In this document: positions 17,473 to 26,877 of the stretch, piece by piece
Layout: each line of letters begins with the position of its first letter
Numbering within the stretch: the first letter of the stretch is position 1
Assembly (NCBI RefSeq): GCF_000024205.1
Contig: NC_013216.1
Location: 3,348,001-3,412,000, forward strand
DNA length: 64,000 nt
From: Desulfofarcimen acetoxidans DSM 771
GTDB lineage: Bacteria; Bacillota; Desulfotomaculia; Desulfotomaculales; Desulfofarciminaceae
Reading direction: 5' to 3'
Program-made: the position numbers and the translations under genes
The notes under the pieces: generated by a model
The model's database searches: none
Told to the model about the DNA's origin: nothing
Seen by the model: only the letters and a program-made list of their open reading frames with translations

Positions 17473-17628
17473 CAAGAAAGTCGCTTTAAGCGACTTTCGA
17501 GAAGTCACAGGTACTCGTACTCGTCGGAAATTATGCAGTACTAACCTTGCTTATCCAATATAAATATGCGCTTACATTATACAATAACTTATCCATAGAT
17601 CTATCATAAGCACAATTTTCTGAAGTAC
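17473..17628 (+). repeat. Dispersed intergenic repeat, full copy 2 (tandem)
   Basis: Direct tandem neighbour of copy 1 with few differences over the first 110 bp; the right arm is more diverged (GCACAATTTTC). Confidence 0.9.
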
Positions 17629-17630
17629 AA

Positions 17631-17673
17631 AAAATAGGGGTGACTTACGGTTATATTTAAACCTAAGTCACCC
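17631..17673 (-). terminator. Terminator of the dapA operon
   Basis: On the minus strand GGGTGACTTA and TAAGTCACCC pair, followed by TATTTTTTG. Confidence 0.75.
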
Positions 17674-17867
17674 TCTTTGTTTCTGCTTAACTAATCTTAA
17701 TTATTTAAATATCTCAACCACAAATGCTAACAAATAAGTGTAGACAGATTTCAAACTATTTTCTTACTAACTCTCATGGCTTCAGGATCTCTACCCAAAA
17801 ATGAATACAGACAGCTACTGGCCAAAAGAAATTACTTTCTGATTAATCCTTAACCAGTGTCTTTATC

Positions 17868-18761
17868 TTATATCAATCCATGCTCTTTCAATAATTTCTT
17901 GATAGTTTCTTTTTCCTGCTCAGTAGCATCTACCAGAGGCAAGCGTACACCGCCCACTTTTACACCCATCATATTCAAAGCAGTCTTAACCGGAGTCGGG
18001 TTGCTGGTAATAAACATACCCTTAAAAATGGGGAAAAGCTTAATATGCAATTGAGCAGCCAGGGTAATATTGCCGGATACATAAGCATTAACCATTTCTT
18101 TAATCTTGTCTGCGATAATATGGCCGGCCACACTGACAATACCTTTGCATCCCACACTCAACATGGGCAAAGTCATGGAATCATCACCACTGTAAACAGC
18201 AAAATCAGCAGGTAAGATTTTCTTTAATTCCGCAACCTGATCCATACTTCCCGCAGCTTCTTTGATAGCTACAATATTTTCAACTTCCGCCAACCTGGCT
18301 ACTGTCTCAGGAGTCATATTAATGGCTGAACGTCCCGGAATATTATAGAGCATAACAGGCAGGCTGGTACTTTCCGCGATAACCTTAAAATGCCTGTACA
18401 AGCCTTCCTGGGAAGGCTTATTATAATAAGGTACAACCAGCATTACACCGTCAACACCAGATTTCTCGGCTTCTCTGGTGAGAATTATGCTTTCAGCGGT
18501 GTTGTAACTCCCTGTGCCTGCTATGACAGTAGCTTGACCGCCTACTTCTTCAACCACTGCCTTAAATAAATCCAGTTTCTCCTGCTTGCCGATAGTCGGC
18601 GATTCGCCTGTAGTTCCGGATACGACTAACCCGTCGTTACCCAGATTAACCAAATGCCTGGCTAATTTTTTTGACAATCCCAGATCCACATTTAAATTCT
18701 GATCAAAAGGAGTAACCATTGCTGTCAAAATACGCCCGAAGTCAACAGCCAAAACATTCAC
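17868..18761 (-). CDS. dapA: 4-hydroxy-tetrahydrodipicolinate synthase
   Basis: 297 aa. Condenses pyruvate with aspartate semialdehyde in the diaminopimelate/lysine and dipicolinate pathway. Seen: GTTGESPT near residue 45 (pyruvate-binding Thr-Thr), the Tyr motif [10 protein letters not shown], and the Schiff-base Lys in [13 protein letters not shown]; the length is normal for the family. The start is GTG 18761 or TTG 18752; the Shine-Dalgarno GAGGAAGG favours the latter slightly. It follows dapG by 39 bp and is terminated at 17631-17673. Confidence 0.96.
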   Translation of the reverse strand: MNVLAVDFGRILTAMVTPFDQNLNVDLGLSKKLARHLVNLGNDGLVVSGTTGESPTIGKQEKLDLFKAVVEEVGGQATVIAGTGSYNTAESIILTREAEKSGVDGVMLVVPYYNKPSQEGLYRHFKVIAESTSLPVMLYNIPGRSAINMTPETVARLAEVENIVAIKEAAGSMDQVAELKKILPADFAVYSGDDSMTLPMLSVGCKGIVSVAGHIIADKIKEMVNAYVSGNITLAAQLHIKLFPIFKGMFITSNPTPVKTALNMMGVKVGGVRLPLVDATEQEKETIKKLLKEHGLI

Positions 18762-18800
18762 CTTCCTCTCTCTTTTCCCGGGTAAATTGTTTTACCCGCC

Positions 18801-20018
18801 CTAATCTAAAAACTGCTGATGCAGGGCACTGATTGCTTTTACCATATCTTCCTGCTGCACTAAGACCCAAATTGTAGTATAAGAATCTGCCGACTGTAAA
18901 ACCGCAACGTTTTCTCGTGTCAAAGCATCAACAATACCTGCCATAACTCCAGGCACACCTGTCATACCCGCACCTATCGCAGCTACCTTAACACAACCGG
19001 GACGCTTAACGGGCTGCATACCGAGATTTTCCAGTATTTCCACAGCTTTTTGCGCCATTTCATCTTTCACGGTAAAAACAACCGCTTCCGGGCTGGCATT
19101 GATAAAATCAACACTAATACCGGCCAGAGCCAAACCCTTAAATATTCGCACCTGCCAGGCAGAGGCATTGGTTTCCGGCATGTTGATCTTCAATTGGGTG
19201 ATGCCGGTTTTTTGTGTTATCCCGGTAACAATTCTGTCACGTGTTATATCAATAGCACCTTTATAGACCTGACTGTCATTAGTAACCAGAGTACCCGGAG
19301 CATCACTTGAGGTAGATCTAACCCGCAGGGGTATATTTTTCTGCATAGCAATCTCCACAGACCTGGGATGTATTACTTTGACACCCTCATGGGCTAATTG
19401 ACAAATTTCATTATAGGTAATTGTCTCTAAAAGCCTGGCATTATTGACAATTCCCGGATCAGCCGTCATAATGCCTTCAACATCTGTGTATATATCCACA
19501 CATACTGCCTCAAGTGCCACGCCCAGTGCAGCAGCGGTAGTATCACTGCCGCCCCTGCCTAATGTTGTAATCTCACCTTTCTCAGTAACTCCCTGAAAAC
19601 CGGCAACAACAACTATTTTCCCCAACCGGGAATGCTCCAATATTATTTGTGGATCTACCCTGCGTATTCTGGCATCATTAAAATTATCGTCCGTAATAAT
19701 ACCCGCCTGAGATCCTGTTAGAAATACCGCAGGAAAACCCTTTCCCCTGATTGTAGCAGCCAAAACTACCCCGGATATAACTTCACCACAAGACATCAAT
19801 AAATCAGATTCCCGTCCAGGTATCTCTCTGCTAACCTCATAGGCCAGAGAAAGCAAGCTGTCCGTTGAATATGACTCCCCACCGCGTCCCATTGCAGATA
19901 CCACAACTACAGGATGATAGCCTTCCTTAACAGCATGAATAATCTTTGCTGCAACCTGTTCCCGCAATTCTGCAGTATTTAACGATGTTCCGCCAAACTT
20001 TTGGACAATATATTTCAA
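18801..20018 (-). CDS. dapG: Aspartate kinase with C-terminal ACT domains
   Basis: 405 aa from TTG 20018. The opening YIVQKFGGTSL contains the KFGGTS nucleotide/aspartate motif, followed by VVVVSAMG, LGRGGSDTTA and VDIYTDVEGIMTADP. From about residue 260 two ACT regulatory domains follow. It phosphorylates aspartate, the first committed step. Its position between asd and dapA matches the B. subtilis dpaA-dpaB-asd-dapG-dapA operon, where this is the diaminopimelate-sensitive isozyme dapG; the regulation here is inferred. Confidence 0.93.
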   Translation of the reverse strand: MKYIVQKFGGTSLNTAELREQVAAKIIHAVKEGYHPVVVVSAMGRGGESYSTDSLLSLAYEVSREIPGRESDLLMSCGEVISGVVLAATIRGKGFPAVFLTGSQAGIITDDNFNDARIRRVDPQIILEHSRLGKIVVVAGFQGVTEKGEITTLGRGGSDTTAAALGVALEAVCVDIYTDVEGIMTADPGIVNNARLLETITYNEICQLAHEGVKVIHPRSVEIAMQKNIPLRVRSTSSDAPGTLVTNDSQVYKGAIDITRDRIVTGITQKTGITQLKINMPETNASAWQVRIFKGLALAGISVDFINASPEAVVFTVKDEMAQKAVEILENLGMQPVKRPGCVKVAAIGAGMTGVPGVMAGIVDALTRENVAVLQSADSYTTIWVLVQQEDMVKAISALHQQFLD

Positions 20019-20116
20019 TTTTTGCCTACCTCATTTTGTCATATTGGCCAGATTAAGCTGGGATTATTTTAAACAAATCTTTAAAGATAAACTAAATATA
20101 TTTTATTATTAACTTG

Positions 20117-21139
20117 TTATTGCTTTTTCATCAAACAACCGTATTCAACTACCAATTCGGCAATCTGCACAGCATTGGTTGCGGCACCTTTACGCAGTTG
20201 ATCGGCAACCACCCAGAGATTCAAACCGTTGTCAATAGTATTATCCTCACGAATACGTCCTACAAAAACATCATCTTTATCTGAAGCAAAAAGAGGCATC
20301 GGGTAAACTTTTTCAGCCGGATTATCCATAATTATTATACCAGGAGCTGCGGCCAGTATTTCTTTGGCCCTAACAGCCGTGAGTTTCTTCTCAGTCTCAA
20401 TATTCAAAGCCTCGGAATGACTGCGGTACACCGGCACTCGCACAGTTGTGGCCGTAATAGCTATAGACTGGTCATGCAAGATTTTTTGTGTCTCCTTAAC
20501 CATTTTCCATTCCTCTTTGGTATAATCCATATCCATAAATACATCAATATGAGGAATCAGGTTAAAAGCTATCTGGTAAGGAAAGACACCGGCAACTGCA
20601 TCGCTTCCCTGCAGTACTGCGGCAGTCTGCGCCGACAATTCCTCAATAGCTTCCATACCCGCACCGGAGACAGCCTGGTAAGTAGAAACTACCACACGTT
20701 TAATCTTAGCCTCGTCATGTATCGGTTTTAAAGCTACCACCATTTGAATGGTAGAACAGTTGGGATTAGCAATTATACCTTTATGCTCCCGTACGTCCTC
20801 CGGGTTAACTTCCGGCACCACCAAAGGTACCTGAGGGTCCATGCGAAAATTGCTGCTGTTGTCAATAACCACTACACCCTTTTCCGCTGCCGCCGGTCCA
20901 TACTGCTTGCTGGCGGCTCCGCCCGCAAAAAGCGCGATGTCCATTCCATCAAAAGAAGCCAGAGTTGTTTCTTCCACAGTGTAATCATTACCGCGAAAAT
21001 TTATTTGTTTACCGGCAGACCTGGAGGTAGCACACAGCTTCAACCTGTCAACCGGAAAATTTCTTTCATCCAGAACTTTCAAAATCTCCTGCCCCACCGC
21101 GCCGGTTGCTCCGACAATTACAAGATTAATCTTCTCCAA
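20117..21139 (-). CDS. asd: Aspartate-semialdehyde dehydrogenase
   Basis: 340 aa from TTG 21139 (AGGAGGGATAGTA upstream); the ATG at 21160 lies before the Shine-Dalgarno. The NADP-binding VIVGATGAVGQEILKVL starts the protein. The nucleophile Cys is in IIANPNCSTIQM and the conserved TYQAVSGAG follows. YRSHSEALNIE carries the substrate-site His. It reduces aspartyl phosphate to the semialdehyde. Downstream of dpaB, upstream of dapG. Confidence 0.95.
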   Translation of the reverse strand: MEKINLVIVGATGAVGQEILKVLDERNFPVDRLKLCATSRSAGKQINFRGNDYTVEETTLASFDGMDIALFAGGAASKQYGPAAAEKGVVVIDNSSNFRMDPQVPLVVPEVNPEDVREHKGIIANPNCSTIQMVVALKPIHDEAKIKRVVVSTYQAVSGAGMEAIEELSAQTAAVLQGSDAVAGVFPYQIAFNLIPHIDVFMDMDYTKEEWKMVKETQKILHDQSIAITATTVRVPVYRSHSEALNIETEKKLTAVRAKEILAAAPGIIIMDNPAEKVYPMPLFASDKDDVFVGRIREDNTIDNGLNLWVVADQLRKGAATNAVQIAELVVEYGCLMKKQ

Positions 21140-21217
21140 TACTATCCCTCCTAAATACATACTCCATCTATTTTACCAAAAAAATATCGCGGTTGGGGGG
21201 ATTACACTATAAATTTT

Positions 21218-21805
21218 TTACCCGTACACCACCAGCATGGGCTGTATTTGTTTTCCGTTTAGAGCCATGGCTACAGTATCAACAATCAACTCCCACCTGG
21301 CTTTCAAGGAATTCGGCTTATTAACCGGATCATCCTGGCCAAAAGGAATCACATAAATATTCTTAGTATTTAACAGTAAACCCCAGTTCTTGGCATTCAT
21401 ACTTAAACCATCATTAGTAGATATACCTAGCACTACCGGCCTTTGATTGCGCAGGTGAGCCTTAACCGCCATCAAAACCGGCCCGTCAGTGATAGCGTTG
21501 GCCAGTTTAGCCAGAGTATTGCCAGTACAGGGCGCCACCACTAAAATATCCAAGAGCTTCTGCGGGCCAACAGGCTCTGCAGCGGTAATCGTTTGAATAA
21601 TGCCGGAACCGGTAATTTCCGTTAATTGTTTTTTCCAACTCTCAGCCAAACCAAACCTGCTGTCTGTTTCGGCCACAACACTGCTGATAATCGGTATAAC
21701 TTGCGCTCCTTCGTTCACCAAAGCCTTAATATAAGGCATTACCTCTGACAGGCAACAGTGAGAACCGGTCAGAGCAACCCCCACTTTAATATCTTTTAGC
21801 CTCAT
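21218..21805 (-). CDS. dpaB: Dipicolinate synthase subunit B
   Basis: 195 aa flavoprotein-like subunit: GVALTGSHCCLSEVMPYIKA at the N-terminus and VAPCTGNTLAKLANAITDGP, typical of the SpoVFB/Dfp-like fold. It forms dipicolinate synthase with DpaA in the mother cell during sporulation. It starts 3 bp after the dpaA stop, with GGAGGTGC inside the end of dpaA. Confidence 0.95.
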   Translation of the reverse strand: MRLKDIKVGVALTGSHCCLSEVMPYIKALVNEGAQVIPIISSVVAETDSRFGLAESWKKQLTEITGSGIIQTITAAEPVGPQKLLDILVVAPCTGNTLAKLANAITDGPVLMAVKAHLRNQRPVVLGISTNDGLSMNAKNWGLLLNTKNIYVIPFGQDDPVNKPNSLKARWELIVDTVAMALNGKQIQPMLVVYG

Positions 21806-21808
21806 TAC

Positions 21809-22720
21809 TCAATAAGCACCTCCGATACTCGACTCTAAGGACAGTTCCTGAGCCAGCAGACGGGGCAAAACGCGGGCCAATATCTCACCCGCTGTCTGCG
21901 GGGCTACTTTTCCCGGCAGACCAGGGGCCAGCATCGCTTCAATACCCCTTATTTTAGCCGCTGCAAAATCAGTTCCTCCAGGAGCAGAGGCGAGGTCAAT
22001 AATGAGTGCCGACTTTTTGACAATTCCAAGTATATAATTATCCAGAACAAGAGAAGGAACAGTGTTAAATACTACATCCGCTTCATTGATTAAGTCACTC
22101 AGACCGCTGAAGGGCAAAGGTCTAAGGCCCATTTCATAAACCCTGGCCAGCTGCGCCGGGCTTCTTGCCACAACAGTAGTTCTGGCGCCCAAAGCACCCA
22201 GCATACGGGCTAAAGTAACTCCCACGCGACCAAAGCCTATGACAAAAGCTGATGAACCATGCAGAGTAATAGGCATTTTCTCCATAGCTATTTGCAAAGC
22301 CCCTTCCGCAGAAGGAATAGCATTTAAAATTGCTACTTCATCGATTTCCATAACCTCTATCAGTTTTAAACCAACACTGGCAGTCATAGCTTTCAACCTG
22401 GGTTTGGCCACTCCAACAAATACCGGAACGTCTTTAGCAACCATGGACAAGTGTTGTTCTGTGAGTTCCGGCGCCTCCTGTGCCAGCGGGCAGTACAGGC
22501 AGCCTTCATTGTTGATGCCCTGCACGGACAAAACTATGGCATCTACATCTTTTAAAGCCTCTTCAATATGCTGAAAAAGCTTTACACCGGCGTTTTCCGC
22601 CACAGGCAGGCCCACAATTTGCAATTGTGCTCCAAGTGCGGCCAGGCGTTCCACAACAAATCTCTCCCTGGCATCTCCACCCAAAACCGCTATTTTAATC
22701 CCTTTTAGATCAGGTTGCAT
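21809..22720 (-). CDS. dpaA: Dipicolinate synthase subunit A
   Basis: 303 aa. The N-terminal GIKIAVLGGDARERFVVERL and the NAD(P)-binding segment SAFVIGFGRVGVTLARMLGA are characteristic of SpoVFA. It oxidises the DapA product to dipicolinic acid, the spore-core Ca chelator. AGGAGGGTGTCGAC precedes the ATG. A sigma-K-like promoter lies 42-71 bp upstream. Its presence marks a true endospore former. Confidence 0.95.
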   Translation of the reverse strand: MQPDLKGIKIAVLGGDARERFVVERLAALGAQLQIVGLPVAENAGVKLFQHIEEALKDVDAIVLSVQGINNEGCLYCPLAQEAPELTEQHLSMVAKDVPVFVGVAKPRLKAMTASVGLKLIEVMEIDEVAILNAIPSAEGALQIAMEKMPITLHGSSAFVIGFGRVGVTLARMLGALGARTTVVARSPAQLARVYEMGLRPLPFSGLSDLINEADVVFNTVPSLVLDNYILGIVKKSALIIDLASAPGGTDFAAAKIRGIEAMLAPGLPGKVAPQTAGEILARVLPRLLAQELSLESSIGGAY

Positions 22721-22761
22721 GTCGACACCCTCCTAATTAAACCATCGTCTCATACTTACAT

Positions 22762-22791
22762 CATAGTATGAGCAGCGTAATTGAGAGGTGC
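22762..22791 (-). promoter_or_regulatory. Candidate sigma-K promoter of the dpaAB operon
   Basis: On the minus strand GCACC, a 16-bp spacer, then CATACTATG. The sigma-K consensus is mACm and CATAnnnTA with similar spacing, so there is one mismatch in the -10. dpaAB (spoVF) is sigma-K controlled in B. subtilis. Confidence 0.5.
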
Positions 22792-22818
22792 TTGTATACA
22801 AATATTAAGTTAAGGCTG

Positions 22819-23619
22819 TTATTCAAAAAGAATATTTTCCAAACCATAAACCAGACTGTTGATATGCATAACTTTTTGCACAGCTAAAACCACGCCAGGC
22901 ATAAAAGATTCTCTGGAGATTGAATCGTGGCGAATAGTCAAAGTCTGGCCAACACCACCGAAAATTACTTCCTGGTGAGCCACATAACCAGGCAACCTGA
23001 TACTGTGAATACGTATCCCGCCGTCAAACTCACCGCCCCTGGCACCGGGTATCTTTTCAATCTCAGCAGCCAGTCCCTGCTGAAAATCACCGCGAACCTG
23101 TGAAATCAGCTCAGCTGTCTTGATCGCAGTGCCGGAAGGGGCATCAAGCTTTTTGTCATGGTGCAGCTCGATAATTTCCACATGAGGCATGTATTTAACA
23201 GCTTCCGCAGCAAATTTTATCATCAATAAAGCTCCAATAGCAAAGTTAGGCGCCACTATACAACCGACACCTGCTTTGACGCACAGCTCTTTTATCTCGG
23301 CCAACTCGGCGCTGCCCATGCCGGTAGTGCCTACCACAGGACGAACTCCACATTTAAGAGCTATTTTCACATCATTAAATACAATTTCCGGTGTTGTGAA
23401 ATCAACCAGCACATCCGGTTTCAGAGTAACCAGAGTTTCTTCCAAATTAGTTGTTATGAGCACCTTTAATTCACCGGTACCTATTAAAGTACCAACATCC
23501 ACACCTTCCTGAAACTTATCCACTGCACCTACCAGTTCCATCCCTTCAGACTTATGCACGGCCCGCAAAACCTCTTGCCCCATTCTACCCGCCGCACCGG
23601 CTACAACAACCTTTATCAT
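22819..23619 (-). CDS. dapB: 4-hydroxy-tetrahydrodipicolinate reductase
   Basis: 266 aa from the ATG at 23619 (GGGAGGTGCGGAG). NAD(P) motif VVVAGAAGRMGQEV, DVLVDFTTPE, VVGTTGM, the catalytic EIIELHHDKKLDAPSGTA, and the C-terminal RHDSISRESFMPGV. It reduces the DapA product towards diaminopimelate, competing with DpaAB for the same metabolite. It lies directly upstream of dpaA but the intervening sigma-K-like site suggests separate sporulation control. Confidence 0.96.
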   Translation of the reverse strand: MIKVVVAGAAGRMGQEVLRAVHKSEGMELVGAVDKFQEGVDVGTLIGTGELKVLITTNLEETLVTLKPDVLVDFTTPEIVFNDVKIALKCGVRPVVGTTGMGSAELAEIKELCVKAGVGCIVAPNFAIGALLMIKFAAEAVKYMPHVEIIELHHDKKLDAPSGTAIKTAELISQVRGDFQQGLAAEIEKIPGARGGEFDGGIRIHSIRLPGYVAHQEVIFGGVGQTLTIRHDSISRESFMPGVVLAVQKVMHINSLVYGLENILFE

Positions 23620-23783
23620 CTCCGCACCTCCCAAAATAGCCTTTACCACAAGCATCTCATTTTGTCAAATGAATATTAAACTTAATTTTCTTACATCTCA
23701 GCTTATATGTCAAGTAAAGTAAAAATCGAATAAAACACATGAGCACCTTTCTTGCATATTATTTCTATTCTCAGCCATAATAA

Positions 23784-23898
23784 CAGGAAAGTCACCTTAA
23801 GCGGCTTTCGAGCAGCCACAGGCACTCGTGTTCGTTGGAAATTATGCAATACTAACCTTAATTTATTTACAAATCTATCATAAGCATGATCTCCTGGA
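23784..23898 (+). repeat. Dispersed intergenic repeat, shortened copy
   Basis: Begins AGGAAAGTCACCTTAAGCGG, contains GGCACTCGTGTTCGTTGGAA and ends TAAGCATGATCTCC. About 40 bp of the inner spacer is missing. Confidence 0.75.
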
Positions 23899-23928
23899 TT
23901 AAAAAAAATGCATAAGGAAGTGGTGTAA

Positions 23929-24396
23929 GTGAAAGAACAGCAAAATCATGTGCAACAAGGCTACCCGCCACAGCTCTTCCCTTTAGCGGGCAATCAACAG
24001 AGCAGCAGCGGGCAGCCTAACCAACAATACATGCCAGGCATATCAACTGAAAACATCGTACCACGTGTTGATATACTGGAAACAGAAACAGACATTATTT
24101 ATGTAGTTGAACTGCCAGGTGCTGACCCGGATAACATAGAAGTTGACATAGAACATAAACAGCTCTTTATTAACAGTCAAGTCACTCCAGTTAGAGATCA
24201 GGGCAATTTCGCTTACTTGCACCGGGAAACCTTCCCGGGCAAATACGTCAGGGTGGTAAACCTACCAATAAATATCAACACAGATCAGGCCAGTACAATT
24301 TACAAAAACGGTATTCTGGAAATTTCCTTTGCCAAAGATAATACCAGGCATTCCTATAACTGCACTATAAAAAAGAACAGAGTACATAAACAATAA
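23929..24396 (+). CDS. Hsp20/alpha-crystallin family small heat-shock protein
   Basis: 155 aa from GTG 23929 (AAGGAAGTGGTG upstream). A Gln/Pro/Ser-rich N-terminal arm of about 40 residues is followed by the alpha-crystallin domain: DIIYVVELPGADPDNIEVDI, then TFPGKYVRVVNLP and YKNGILEISFAK. The last motif is the A-x-x-x-G-x-L diagnostic region with Asn-Gly. It is an ATP-independent holdase chaperone. It stands alone on the plus strand, between two repeat copies. Confidence 0.88.
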   Translation: MKEQQNHVQQGYPPQLFPLAGNQQSSSGQPNQQYMPGISTENIVPRVDILETETDIIYVVELPGADPDNIEVDIEHKQLFINSQVTPVRDQGNFAYLHRETFPGKYVRVVNLPININTDQASTIYKNGILEISFAKDNTRHSYNCTIKKNRVHKQ

Positions 24397-24406
24397 AAGT
24401 AAATAA

Positions 24407-24561
24407 CAAAAAAGTCGCCTAAGGCGACTTTCGAGCAGTTATAGGCACTCGTGCTCGTCGGAAATTATGCAGTACTAACATTGCTTGTGCAATATAAATT
24501 TGCACTTCACTATACAATTACTTATCCACAGATCCATCATAAGCATAATTTCTTAGAATAT
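24407..24561 (+). repeat. Dispersed intergenic repeat, full copy
   Basis: AAAGTCGCCTAAGGCGACTTT hairpin start, GGAAATTATGC in the middle, and AAGCATAATTTCTTAG at the end. The compensating changes in the hairpin (GCC/GGC instead of GCTTT/AAGC) keep pairing. Confidence 0.9.
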
Positions 24562-24596
24562 AAAAAAACCCGTATCACCATGTATACGGGTTTTTT
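24562..24596. terminator. Bidirectional terminator between hsp20 and 24726 gene
   Basis: AAAAAACCCGTATACATGG-type hairpin: AAACCCGTAT pairs with ATACGGGTTT, with A and T runs on either side. Confidence 0.8.
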
Positions 24597-24725
24597 AATT
24601 GCGTTTAGCAGGATGTTATTTATTATTCTTAACAAATTCTCATCATCTTCCGGTTGTTGCCTTATAAAATTCTTCTTAGTAATAAAATGTATACTTAGTA
24701 TAAACACTTTTTACCTGCCAGGCAT

Positions 24726-24935
24726 CTACTCGACATTCTTTCCCGACTTGGCGCTATCCAATCTGTTTTCCGGCACCACTAAGCCGCTGCTGTCTTTTGG
24801 CACATAAAAAAACCGGTAGTCTGCAGACGGGTAACCGGAGCTGTCTGTTAAATAGTAGTACTTGGTAGCCTGTGCCGGGTAATTAAACTGAACTTTTTCA
24901 TCTGCATATTGCTCATACTCCATAACTCTATCCAT
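24726..24935 (-). CDS. Small hypothetical protein, Tyr-rich
   Basis: 69 aa. AAGAGGTGGTGTATTAA precedes the ATG, so translation is plausible. Tyr/Asp/Ser-rich with no membrane segment or signal peptide (for example KYYYLTDSSGYPSADYRFFY). It follows the SDH-type protease by about 20 bp on the same strand and may be cotranscribed. I recognise no family. Confidence 0.5.
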   Translation of the reverse strand: MDRVMEYEQYADEKVQFNYPAQATKYYYLTDSSGYPSADYRFFYVPKDSSGLVVPENRLDSAKSGKNVE

Positions 24936-24954
24936 TTAATACACCACCTCTTAT

Positions 24955-25941
24955 TTAAGCTAAAGATCTCCATCCTTGCTTTACAATATTTACATTAACC
25001 TGCCCTTTATCAGGAAACTCTTTTCTTTCTACCACACCGCTAAATACGAACGCGTCCTGCCCCATAGAAGACTCTACAAGACCACTGACAACCTCGAATT
25101 CAATACGAGGCCCATTTAACATATCGGCAGGATTAAACGGCTCGTTTAAAGCCATCTCCTGAGCAAAATCAGCATATAGCTTCCAAATCAAGTCTTCCAA
25201 ATAAGGGTCAGGATAGAGTACCGGCAATTGTATTTCCTTATCCGCTTCACGCCTTGAAATCATATGATTATGAGCGTATAATTTTTCAGTCAAATTATCA
25301 ACAATACTTATTATCTTATCATCCGAAGGCGGGTTCATCTGCAGGCGCAATAATTTGGTAGCCAGTGACCTTATCAACATATAGTTCCGGTGCACATTGC
25401 CCAGGGCCAAAGGATGAATTTTTTCAGCTAAAAGCAAAAAGGACTTGTCCATCAGTTCGTCCAGGTGGCTTCCTGACTTTTCACGGGCCAAAGCCAGGTA
25501 AGAATAAACATCCTCAATGCTCACCGGCACTCTGGCCTGTGGGTTGTTCGGATCCTGTGGATTAAAAGCATTTACCACACTGGGATCAATAGGCCCCAGC
25601 TCACCCATTTTTCCCATAATTATTTCATCAGAACCCAGACAAATCAAAGTACCGGCGCTATAAGAGCGAAAAGGCACGATTACCGAAAAATGCTCTGTAT
25701 ATTCCCTAATCAAATTTACCAGCCGCCAGGGAGTTAGAACATCCCCGCCTCTTGTATAAAGGAAAAGATCTATTTTAGGCTGGTTTTTCAACATTTCCAG
25801 GTGACGGTATAAAATAGTAGTTACATCAGGAGCTATGCGGGTATTGACGTTTTCCCTGTCACCGGTAATATAGCAAATTAATTTGGAACACCTCTTGTTT
25901 TCTATAGCGTTTATTAAGCTCAATCTTTCTGACCTGGACAT
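24955..25941 (-). CDS. SDH-type ClpP-fold serine protease family protein
   Basis: 328 aa from the ATG at 25941, with GGGGAGG 6 nt upstream; an ATG at 25956 precedes the Shine-Dalgarno. Features of the PF01972 (serine dehydrogenase proteinase) family are present. IDLFLYTRGGDVLTPWRLVN corresponds to the ClpP-fold oxyanion strand. VPFRSYSAGTLICLGSDEI contains the putative nucleophile Ser (about 93). MGELGPIDPSV, NVHRNYMLIRSLA and the C-terminal HNHMISRREA follow. The family is related to SppA/ClpP, cytosolic or membrane-associated, with poorly known substrates. Flanked by two Hsp20-type genes, suggesting a protein quality-control cluster. Confidence 0.8.
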   Translation of the reverse strand: MSRSERLSLINAIENKRCSKLICYITGDRENVNTRIAPDVTTILYRHLEMLKNQPKIDLFLYTRGGDVLTPWRLVNLIREYTEHFSVIVPFRSYSAGTLICLGSDEIIMGKMGELGPIDPSVVNAFNPQDPNNPQARVPVSIEDVYSYLALAREKSGSHLDELMDKSFLLLAEKIHPLALGNVHRNYMLIRSLATKLLRLQMNPPSDDKIISIVDNLTEKLYAHNHMISRREADKEIQLPVLYPDPYLEDLIWKLYADFAQEMALNEPFNPADMLNGPRIEFEVVSGLVESSMGQDAFVFSGVVERKEFPDKGQVNVNIVKQGWRSLA

Positions 25942-26129
25942 CTTAGGCCTCCCCATATTACATTAATCATTGCTTTGACCCTTATTATAGCCAACATAAT
26001 ATGTCATAATTTAAGCTGGATAAAATATTTAATATGTTTATTTTTCCAGTATACAGAACGAATATATTTTTTTTAACTGCACAATATATGTCATGGGTAC
26101 CCAACCAAAACACTTTAGGAGGTCGTTGA

Positions 26130-26813
26130 ATGTATATCTCTTCCATGAACCCTAATCAGGTTTTTGCAACAAACTCAAACTTATGCCAGTCAGGTGTTAC
26201 AGCTTTCCCTGTTTCAGCAAGAAACACCTTATCGGGCAACTGTGTAAGTTATTCCTTTAATCCCATGCTCAACCAGGCTTCAGCTTGGGGCTTAATCAAT
26301 CCTGTTGTGGGACAGCAGGCCTGGGCTCAAGGCTTTATTCCTAACAGCGGTGTAAGCAGCTTCAACAATCCGGCTATCTGGAACAGCATGGCTTACAACC
26401 CTTACATTGCGCAGCAGCAAGCCATTGCTCAACAAGCCTTTGCAAGCTCATTCGGTAATCAAATCGGCGGGCAAGTCTTTGCTACCGGTTTAAATACCAT
26501 TCAATCTTCACAAGGCATGGCCCAAATGAGATTAGATCTTCATGAAACTAACAGTGACGTTGTTGTAGCAGCTGAGCTGCCCAATGTTAGCCTGAACGAT
26601 CTTAACCTTACAGTTACCGACGACTCAATGTCAATCTCAGCCACTGCCCTGGCAGGCGGTCAAGTTACAAGCCTATTCCGCACTGTAGCGCTGCCTACCG
26701 ACATTAAGGCTGAGTTAGTAGAAGCAACCTACTCCAACGGCATTCTGGAAATCCGCGCTCCCAAGTCAGACATCACCTCACGCAGGAGACTTAAAATAAA
26801 CGTGGCTCAGTAA
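26130..26813 (+). CDS. Hsp20-like protein with long Asn/Gln/Ala-rich N-terminal arm
   Basis: 227 aa, start after TAGGAGGTCGTTGA. The first 130 residues are low-complexity and rich in Asn, Gln, Ser, Ala and aromatic residues (AQQQAIAQQAFASSFGNQ). Residues 133-225 form an alpha-crystallin domain: DVVVAAELPNVSLNDLNLTV, FRTVALPTDIKAELVEATY, SNGILEIRAPK. The N-terminal arm is far longer than in classical Hsp20. It resembles spore-coat/CotM-like Hsp20 relatives of spore formers; a coat role is possible but unproven. Terminated at 26833-26870. Confidence 0.8.
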   Translation: MYISSMNPNQVFATNSNLCQSGVTAFPVSARNTLSGNCVSYSFNPMLNQASAWGLINPVVGQQAWAQGFIPNSGVSSFNNPAIWNSMAYNPYIAQQQAIAQQAFASSFGNQIGGQVFATGLNTIQSSQGMAQMRLDLHETNSDVVVAAELPNVSLNDLNLTVTDDSMSISATALAGGQVTSLFRTVALPTDIKAELVEATYSNGILEIRAPKSDITSRRRLKINVAQ

Positions 26814-26832
26814 CAGCTGCAACTGTCCATAG

Positions 26833-26870
26833 AAGATAAAGCCCCACCGGACGGCGGGGTTTTATCTTTT
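26833..26870. terminator. Bidirectional terminator after the Hsp20-like gene
   Basis: AAGATAAAGCCCC ... GGGGTTTTATCTT, with a GC-rich core (CCGCC/GGCGG-like) and A/T runs on both sides. It serves both the plus-strand Hsp20-like gene and the minus-strand ylmC gene. Confidence 0.85.
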
Positions 26871-26877
26871 AATTCTT

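Noticed and set aside
17318-17628. CRISPR array
   Set aside because: Two tandem 155-bp units without short repeats and spacers; they belong to the dispersed repeat family.
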